Below are positions 4,868-9,633 of a stretch of 9,633 bases of DNA, one piece after another. The translations under genes were made by a program, and so were the position numbers. This DNA is from Clostridiales bacterium (GTDB taxonomy: Bacteria; Bacillota; Clostridia; Peptostreptococcales; JAAYPU01). Location of the stretch: assembly GCA_012519645.1 (NCBI GenBank), contig JAAYPU010000061.1:1-9633 (forward strand), written 5' to 3'. Numbering within the stretch: the stretch's first letter is position 1; every line of letters starts with the position of its first letter. The notes below the pieces were generated by a model. It saw nothing but the letters and a program-made list of their open reading frames with translations, did not search any database and had not been told where the DNA came from.

Positions 4868-6628
4868 TTATTTACTTTTTACAGGATATTTTTCTTTGGG
4901 TGAATAGTGTGTATGCAAGAGTCTATGAGATCTTTGGCCATTAGGCTCTCCTAAGAAATCCTCATACAGCTTCATTACCTGGCTATTTTTATGAGATTTT
5001 CTTTGAGGCATCAAGGTATCTTCTTTATATAAAGCCTTTGCTCTTTCTACTCTTACATCAATGTCCATTAATGCTTTAGATGTTACATGAGGTTGACCTC
5101 CTCCGCATACACAACCTCCGCTGCAGCCCATAATTTCTATAAAGTGGTAATCTGCCTTGCCTTCTTTTATCATATCCATAACTTTTTTTGCATTTGCTGT
5201 TCCATGTGCAACAGCAACCTTTATAGTCATATCTCCTACAGTTACCTGAGCTTCTTTCAAACCTTCTACACCTCTTACAGGCACATAGTCTACATTTTTC
5301 AGATCCGTATCTCCAACAATATCAGCCACTGTTCTGATAGCAGCTTCCATTACACCTCCGGTTGCTCCGAAGATAACTCCTGCACCTGTATATTCTCCTA
5401 ATAAATCCTGATCAAATTGTGCATCATCGCTCATAGCTTGGAAATTAATACGCGCCTGTTTTATCATTCTTGCTAATTCTCTTGTAGTGAGAACTGCATC
5501 TACATCATTTCCCATTTCCGGTCTTACGATTTCTGATTTTTTAGATGTACAAGGCATGATAGATACAACAAACATTTTTTTAGGATTAATATTATTTTTT
5601 TCAGCATAGTAGGTTTTTAGTATTGCTCCCATCATTTGGTGCGGTGACTTACAGGATGATAAATGTCCTAATAAATCAGGATAGTTGTATTCACAATATC
5701 TGATCCATCCGGGAGAACAGGATGTGATCATTGGAAGTACACCGCCATTTTTTATTCTGCCTAAAAGCTCTGTTCCTTCTTCGATAATAGTTAAATCAGC
5801 AGCAAAATTTGTATCAAATACTTTATTAAATCCTATCTTTTTAAGAGCATCCACCATCTTTCCTGTCACTCTGGTCCCTATAGGATATCCAAATTCTTCT
5901 CCTAAAGCAGCTCTTACTGCAGGTGCGGTTTGAACCACTACAAACTTTTCAGGATCATCCAATGCTTCCCAAACCCTGTCTAAATCATCTTTCTCGCGCA
6001 GTGCTGCAACAGGGCATGCTTGAATACACTGACCGCAGTAGATACACGAGGAGTCCTGCATGCTTACTTCGAATGCCGGAGCTACACGAGTATCAAAGCC
6101 TCTGTTTACAAACTCCAAAACACCTATTTTCTGTACATTTTTGCATGTACTGATACATCTTCCGCAAAGAATACATTTATTAGGGTCTCGAACAATAGAA
6201 GGTGACACATTATCTATCGGTAGCTTTTCTTTAATACCGTCATATGGAATATCGCTTATGCCTAAATCTTTAGCAAGTTTTTGCAGCTCGCAGTTTTCAC
6301 TTCTAACACAAGTAGTACATTCTCTGTTATGATTGGATAATATCAATTCAAGAGTTGATTTTCGTGCATTTCTTACTCTTTTAGTTTTTGTATGGATTAC
6401 CATTCCGCCGCAAACAGGATACACGCATGCAGCCTGCAGTGCTTTTGCACCTTCTACTTCTACAACACACATTCTGCAAGCACCTACTTCATTTATATCT
6501 TTAAGATAACACAATGTAGGAATATCGATGCCTGCCAGTTTTGCAGCTTCCAATACGGATATACCCTCGGGCACTGTAATTTCTACGCCATCTATTTCAA
6601 TAGTCGCATTTATTATTTCTTTATCCAT
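4868..6628 (-). CDS. hydA: [FeFe]-hydrogenase catalytic subunit HydA (HndD type)
   Basis: This subunit reversibly reduces protons to H2 at the H-cluster in the cytoplasm; no signal peptide is present. Order of domains: [2Fe-2S] plant-type ferredoxin (Cys40, 51, 54, 68); His-ligated [4Fe-4S] (His100, Cys104, 107, 113); two-cluster ferredoxin domain (Cys152, 155, 158, 162 and 195, 198, 201, 205); then the H-cluster domain with L1 TSCSPGW (302-308), L2 MPCTSKK (Cys360) and L3 EIMGCSGGCVCGGGQP (Cys502, Cys506), ending in the small-subunit-like tail. L1 has Ser305 where Clostridium pasteurianum CpI has ligand Cys300 in TSCCPGW, and L3 has an extra Cys508. At 586 residues it is about the size of Desulfovibrio fructosovorans HndD and lacks the extra C-terminal [2Fe-2S] domain of Thermotoga maritima HydA. 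It is the last operon gene, 18 bases after hydB, with AAAGGAG nine bases before the ATG. Confidence 0.95.
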   Translation of the reverse strand: MDKEIINATIEIDGVEITVPEGISVLEAAKLAGIDIPTLCYLKDINEVGACRMCVVEVEGAKALQAACVYPVCGGMVIHTKTKRVRNARKSTLELILSNHNRECTTCVRSENCELQKLAKDLGISDIPYDGIKEKLPIDNVSPSIVRDPNKCILCGRCISTCKNVQKIGVLEFVNRGFDTRVAPAFEVSMQDSSCIYCGQCIQACPVAALREKDDLDRVWEALDDPEKFVVVQTAPAVRAALGEEFGYPIGTRVTGKMVDALKKIGFNKVFDTNFAADLTIIEEGTELLGRIKNGGVLPMITSCSPGWIRYCEYNYPDLLGHLSSCKSPHQMMGAILKTYYAEKNNINPKKMFVVSIMPCTSKKSEIVRPEMGNDVDAVLTTRELARMIKQARINFQAMSDDAQFDQDLLGEYTGAGVIFGATGGVMEAAIRTVADIVGDTDLKNVDYVPVRGVEGLKEAQVTVGDMTIKVAVAHGTANAKKVMDMIKEGKADYHFIEIMGCSGGCVCGGGQPHVTSKALMDIDVRVERAKALYKEDTLMPQRKSHKNSQVMKLYEDFLGEPNGQRSHRLLHTHYSPKEKYPVKSK

Positions 6629-6646
6629 CTCTATTCACTCCTTTCT

Positions 6647-8443
6647 TTAGCCTTTCTTAATTGCTTTAAAAGGACAAGCTTCAAGGCAAGCCCCACATTT
6701 TATACATTTGTTTTTATCTATTGAATAAACCACTTTACCTTTTTCTCCGCTGATACATTCAACAGGACATTTATTTGCACAAATACCGCATTTCTTGCAT
6801 AGCTCTGCATCTATTGTAAAGGTCAGCAGTCCCTGGCAAACACCTGCCGGACATCTTTTGTCATTCACATGTGCTTCATACTCATCTCTGAAGAAGCGCA
6901 ATGTTGATAAAATCGGGTTTGGTGCCGACTGACCTAAACCACAAAGTGCAGAAGCTTTTATATTATAAGCAAGTTCTTCCAGTTTCTCAATATCTCCCGG
7001 CTGTGCTTCTCCATTTGTCATTTTTTCCAACAATTCATACATACGCTTGGTTCCGATTCTGCAAGGAGGACATTTTCCGCAGGATTCATCCATTGTGAAT
7101 TCCAAAAAGAATTTTGCGACATCTACCATGCAGTTATCCTCATCCATAACTACCATACCGCCGGAACCCATCATTGAGCTTAATTCTATAAGATTATCAT
7201 AATCAATAGGTGTATCTAAATGATCTTTTGTAATACATCCGCCTGAAGGTCCGCCTGTCTGTACAGCTTTGAATTTTTTGCCATTAGGTATCCCTCCGCC
7301 TATGTCATATATTACTTCTCTCAAAGTAGTTCCCATAGGTATTTCCACAAGACCTGTGTTATTAATTTTGCCGGTTAAAGCAAATACTTTAGTTCCTTTG
7401 CTTTTCACGGTGCCTATACTTGAAAACCAATCGGCGCCCTTAAGAATTATCTGAGGTATATTTGCATATGTTTCTACATTGCTTAAAAGCGTCGGTTTCA
7501 TCCATAACCCTTTTATTGCAGGGAAAGGAGGTCTCGGTCTTGGCATACCTCTTTTGCCTTCAATAGAATTCAACAATGCAGTTTCTTCACCGCAAACAAA
7601 GGCGCCTGCTCCTAAACGTATTTTTAAATCAAAGTTGAATCCGGTATTGAATATATTTTCACCCAGTAAGCCTAATTCTTTTGCCTGTTTAATTGCAATC
7701 TTAAGTCTTTTAACAGCAATAGGATATTCCGCTCTTACATAAACATATCCTTCACTGGCGCCGATAGCATATCCCGCAATAGTCATCGCCTCTACAACTG
7801 CATGAGGATCGCCTTCCAAAATAGAACGGTCCATGAAAGCTCCGGGATCCCCTTCGTCAGCATTACATACTACGTACTTTTGGTCATCCTTGATTTTATG
7901 AGCAAACTCCCACTTTTTACCTGTTGGGAAACCGCCGCCGCCACGGCCTCTTAAACCTGATTCCTGAACTGCTTTTACAACTTCCATCGGCTCCATTTCA
8001 GTGAGAACTTTGCCTAATGCCTGGTATCCGCCCATGGCAATATACTCTTTAATGTTTTCAGGATCAATAACTCCGCAGTTTCGGAGAGCTATTCTTGTCT
8101 GCTTTTTATAAAAATCAACATTGTTTAACGAGCTAACAATACCTTTTTCAAAGCTTCCTTTATATAAAAGATCTTTTACTATTTTCCCTTTAACGAGATG
8201 CTCTTGTACAATTACAGGTACATCCGTAGTTTTTACCTGAGAATAAAACGCTCCCTCCGGATATACGATACATATAGGACCTGCATGACATAAATTAAAG
8301 CAGCCGGTTTTAATAACCTGTACTTCTTTTTCAAGTCCTTGCTTTTTTAATTCTTTATTAAATATATTTATGATTGCTTCCGAATTGGCATCAGTGCACT
8401 CCTTGCCTCCGCAAACCAACACATGCGCTCTATACAAATCCAT
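6647..8443 (-). CDS. hydB: Hydrogenase flavin/Fe-S subunit HydB (NuoF-like, HndC type)
   Basis: HydB binds FMN and NAD(P)H and is the proposed site of electron bifurcation in trimeric and tetrameric hydrogenases. Numbered from the ATG at 8443 (598 residues), it has an N-terminal thioredoxin-like [2Fe-2S] domain (Cys11, 16, 48, 52), the NuoF FMN/NAD fold with GRGGGGFPTGKKW (about 166-178) and NADEGDPGAF, an SLBB part, a [4Fe-4S] site in ESCGKCPPCR (Cys455, 458, 461, 501), and a C-terminal two-cluster ferredoxin (Cys549, 552, 555, 559 and 580, 583, 586, 590). A further pair in KRCPAGVC (Cys531, 536) could help bind another metal. An in-frame GTG lies six bases upstream at 8449, but GGGAGG would then be only three bases away; for ATG 8443 the spacing is nine. 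The gene is 36 bases after hndB. NAD versus NADP preference cannot be read from the sequence. Confidence 0.94.
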   Translation of the reverse strand: MDLYRAHVLVCGGKECTDANSEAIINIFNKELKKQGLEKEVQVIKTGCFNLCHAGPICIVYPEGAFYSQVKTTDVPVIVQEHLVKGKIVKDLLYKGSFEKGIVSSLNNVDFYKKQTRIALRNCGVIDPENIKEYIAMGGYQALGKVLTEMEPMEVVKAVQESGLRGRGGGGFPTGKKWEFAHKIKDDQKYVVCNADEGDPGAFMDRSILEGDPHAVVEAMTIAGYAIGASEGYVYVRAEYPIAVKRLKIAIKQAKELGLLGENIFNTGFNFDLKIRLGAGAFVCGEETALLNSIEGKRGMPRPRPPFPAIKGLWMKPTLLSNVETYANIPQIILKGADWFSSIGTVKSKGTKVFALTGKINNTGLVEIPMGTTLREVIYDIGGGIPNGKKFKAVQTGGPSGGCITKDHLDTPIDYDNLIELSSMMGSGGMVVMDEDNCMVDVAKFFLEFTMDESCGKCPPCRIGTKRMYELLEKMTNGEAQPGDIEKLEELAYNIKASALCGLGQSAPNPILSTLRFFRDEYEAHVNDKRCPAGVCQGLLTFTIDAELCKKCGICANKCPVECISGEKGKVVYSIDKNKCIKCGACLEACPFKAIKKG

Positions 8444-8479
8444 ATTCACTTACCTCCCAATTTAAATTACACCGATCTA

Positions 8480-8845
8480 TTACTTGACATTTCCAATGGT
8501 ATAATCATCTATTACATTGCCGTTGACAATATGCTCTGAAATAACTTTCCTCGCCTTTTCAGGTGTCATTTCTATATATGTTACCTTCTCTTTTCCCGCA
8601 TCGTATATTTCAATAATAGGTTCAAACCTGCAAACTCCGATACAGCCTGTTTGAATTACTTTAACATTTTTTAAATTTCTGGTTTTTATTTCATCGTTCA
8701 ATGCCTGAAATACCGGCTTTGCTCCTGCACTGATGCCACAAGTTGCCATTCCGACAACAATTCTTATATCTTTACTATTATCATGAATACCCATTTCAGA
8801 AATGGCTTCTTCGCGAATTTTTGACAAATCTTCTAAAGACTTCAT
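8480..8845 (-). CDS. hndB: Small thioredoxin-fold hydrogenase-operon protein, HndB-like, one cluster cysteine missing
   Basis: The 121-residue protein resembles the thioredoxin-like [2Fe-2S] domains of HydC and of the HydB N terminus. It shares size and operon position with HndB of the Desulfovibrio hndABCD cluster. Residues 1-25 are a charged lead-in, the fold starts near RIVVGMATCGISAGAKPV, and TGCIGVC (Cys68, Cys72) carries the second cysteine pair. Of the four ligands normal in this fold (C-x4-C and C-x3-C) only Cys36, 68 and 72 are present; position 31, where the first should be, is Val. It may bind a cluster with a non-cysteine ligand, bind none, or act structurally between subunits. 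The ribosome site AGGAGGT is eight bases before the ATG. The gene is 20 bases after hydC, so co-transcription is clear. Its role in the complex is inferred from context. Confidence 0.85.
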   Translation of the reverse strand: MKSLEDLSKIREEAISEMGIHDNSKDIRIVVGMATCGISAGAKPVFQALNDEIKTRNLKNVKVIQTGCIGVCRFEPIIEIYDAGKEKVTYIEMTPEKARKVISEHIVNGNVIDDYTIGNVK

Positions 8846-8865
8846 TTTAAAAAACCTCCTATCAA

Positions 8866-9345
8866 TTACTTCTTATATTTGGCAAGTATGTTTTTAATGT
8901 CTGCTTCTGTAAGTCTTCCATATACATCTTCATTAACAGTAAGAACCGGTGCCAATCCACAGGCTCCAATGCATCGCGTCGCCTCTAAAGTAAAATTTCC
9001 GTCCTTTGATGTCTCACCTACTTGAATATTCAAATCATTTGAGATAGCATCAACAAGCTTTTGAGCACCTTTTACATAACATGCCGTACCTAAACAAACA
9101 CTTATAACATTCTTTCCTACAGGATTTAATCTGAACTGGGAATAAAATGTTACGACTCCGTACACTTCAGCCAAAGGAATATTTAAACTATCGGCAATCA
9201 CCTTTTGAACCTCTATCGGCAGATAACCGAATATCTCTTGAGCCTCTTGGAGTATAAGCATGAGAGCTCCGCTTATATCTTTGTAATCTTCTATTACTTT
9301 ATTAAGTTTAGCGAAGCTTTCTTCACATAAATAACTGGTTGGCAT
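8866..9345 (-). CDS. hydC: Hydrogenase [2Fe-2S] subunit HydC (NuoE-like, HndA type)
   Basis: HydC is the small NuoE-like electron carrier of soluble NAD(P)-linked [FeFe] hydrogenases and docks beside the HydB flavin site. The 159-residue protein has the N-terminal helical bundle of the family (EAQEIFGYLPIEVQKVIA, then VYGVVTFYSQF at about 61-71) and a C-terminal thioredoxin-like domain with all four [2Fe-2S] ligands: Cys84 and Cys89 in SVCLGTAC, Cys125 and Cys129 in RCIGACGLAP. Length is close to that known for T. maritima HydC (about 160). I chose ATG 9345 rather than ATG 9363: AAAGGAG (9360-9354) lies eight bases before it and would otherwise be translated as Lys-Gly-Glu. It is the first gene of the operon hydC-hndB-hydB-hydA, behind a Rex-type operator. 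Confidence 0.93.
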   Translation of the reverse strand: MPTSYLCEESFAKLNKVIEDYKDISGALMLILQEAQEIFGYLPIEVQKVIADSLNIPLAEVYGVVTFYSQFRLNPVGKNVISVCLGTACYVKGAQKLVDAISNDLNIQVGETSKDGNFTLEATRCIGACGLAPVLTVNEDVYGRLTEADIKNILAKYKK

Positions 9346-9404
9346 AATACCTTCTCCTTTCATAATTCATTTATAAATATTGATTTTACTATGCTATTTA
9401 TATA

Positions 9405-9422
9405 TTGATATTTGTTTAACAA
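9405..9422. promoter_or_regulatory. Second Rex-like site, just downstream of the start point
   Basis: TTGATATTTGTTTAACAA has a perfect TTAACAA half-site and a TTGATA half that differs from TTGTTA at one base. It starts 21 bp, about two helical turns, from the main site, so two dimers would sit on the same DNA face. Confidence 0.5.
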
Positions 9423-9425
9423 TCC

Positions 9426-9443
9426 TTGTTATGATTATAACAA
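9426..9443. promoter_or_regulatory. Rex operator over the -10 of the hydrogenase promoter
   Basis: TTGTTATGATTATAACAA is an exact match to TTGTTA-N6-TAACAA, the Rex consensus, with 7 bp perfect arms. It completely covers the -10 hexamer (9434-9439), so binding would block RNA polymerase. Rex is released from DNA at a high NADH/NAD+ ratio and controls many fermentation and hydrogen genes in Clostridia. The match is seen; binding is inferred. Confidence 0.75.
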
Positions 9444-9462
9444 ATTTTTTATATTTTGTGAA
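9434..9462 (-). promoter_or_regulatory. Hydrogenase operon promoter
   Basis: On the minus strand TTCACA (9462-9457) is followed after exactly 17 bp by a perfect TATAAT (9439-9434). Initiation near 9427 gives a leader of about 80 nt before hydC. No other comparably good promoter is seen in the 288 bases upstream of hydC on this strand. Confidence 0.75.
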
Positions 9463-9473
9463 TAGCTAAACTA
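9456..9473. promoter_or_regulatory. Weak third Rex-like site over the -35
   Basis: TTGTGAATAGCTAAACTA agrees with TTGTTAA-N4-TTAACAA at 11 of 14 informative positions and overlaps the -35 hexamer (9457-9462). Alone it would be a chance-level match; its position beside two better sites is the only reason to list it. Confidence 0.25.
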
Positions 9474-9524
9474 AATTTTTTTCTTATTTTTTAAAAAATT
9501 TTCCAATAAATTTCCTTTTTATAC

Positions 9525-9553
9525 TTGACATTATTTACAAAATCCTTTATTAT
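9525..9553 (+). promoter_or_regulatory. Divergent rightward promoter for a gene beyond the window
   Basis: A perfect TTGACA (9525-9530) is followed after 17 bp by TATTAT (9548-9553), a near-consensus sigma-A promoter pointing out of the window. Initiation would be near 9560 and no start codon with an open frame follows before 9633, so the leader is at least about 70 nt. The 8 bp inverted repeat ATTATCAA/TTGATAAT (9549-9556, 9574-9581) overlaps the -10 and could be an operator. Confidence 0.65.
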
Positions 9554-9597
9554 CAAGTGAGAAAAAGTGTTAATTGATAATTTAAATTTCCTCTATT

Positions 9598-9625
9598 TAA
9601 TATATCGGATTAATCCGATATATTA
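9598..9625. repeat. 28 bp perfect palindrome in the leader of the divergent gene
   Basis: All 14 base pairs match across the centre between 9611 and 9612; the core is TATCGGATTAATCCGATA. It lies about 40-65 bases after the predicted start point of the divergent promoter. No U tract follows, so it is not a typical terminator. It could be an operator, an mRNA 5' stabilising hairpin or part of a larger leader structure cut by the window edge. Confidence 0.8.
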
Positions 9626-9633
9626 TTAGGCCT

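Noticed and set aside
4852..4944. 30-codon plus-strand reading frame overlapping the end of hydA
   Set aside because: No ribosome site precedes it and it is mostly antisense to conserved hydA coding sequence.
3236..7742. Plus-strand reading frames of 60-130 codons opposite oadA, hydA and hydB
   Set aside because: They are antisense shadows of conserved genes and show no recognisable protein family.
9361..9363. ATG at 9363 as the hydC start
   Set aside because: The codons it adds are the AAAGGAG ribosome site for ATG 9345, and the longer frame has no ribosome site of its own.
1..9633. An undescribed defence, mobile or biosynthetic system
   Set aside because: All seven genes belong to known metabolic families with intact core motifs. 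I found no mobility gene, toxin-antitoxin pair or unknown conserved gene cluster; the open questions are in the spacers and in a few active-site residues.

Overview
The window comes from an AT-rich, low-GC anaerobic Firmicute, most likely a member of the Clostridia. The evidence is a complete soluble multimeric [FeFe]-hydrogenase operon, strong AGGAGG-type ribosome sites, sigma-A-like TTGACA/TATAAT promoters and an operator matching the Rex consensus. I cannot name the species from sequence alone. Seven protein genes are well supported. All are ordinary members of known families, and I found no undescribed multi-gene system, CRISPR array, tRNA, rRNA, transposase or phage gene.

Layout: positions 1-116 hold about three tandem copies of a 35-37 bp repeat, cut by the window edge. 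argJ (211-1428, +; arginine biosynthesis) follows and ends in a bidirectional hairpin terminator. It converges on pyrC (1552-2829, -; dihydroorotase). A 333 bp spacer carries the pyrC promoter, a roughly 120 nt leader with a palindrome next to the ribosome site, and hairpins downstream of the next gene. That gene (3163-4560, -) encodes the carboxyltransferase subunit of an oxaloacetate decarboxylase/pyruvate carboxylase-type enzyme without its biotin domain. A 307 bp spacer with several hairpins and a palindromic promoter separates it from the hydrogenase operon.

The hydrogenase operon (9345 down to 4868, -) has four tightly spaced genes: hydC (HndA-like), a small HndB-like thioredoxin-fold protein, hydB (HndC-like, flavin and Fe-S) and hydA (HndD-like, H-cluster). 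By family knowledge the products form a cytoplasmic complex that couples H2 to NAD(P)H and ferredoxin, probably by electron bifurcation/confurcation. The promoter is covered by an exact TTGTTA-N6-TAACAA site with weaker neighbours, so NADH/NAD+-responsive control by Rex is a strong inference.

At the right edge a strong divergent promoter (9525-9553, +), followed by a 28 bp perfect palindrome, drives a gene that starts outside the window. The less explained material lies in the spacers: the 35 bp tandem repeat, two hairpin-linker-hairpin units of 81 and 82 bp, and perfect palindromes at three promoters or leaders.
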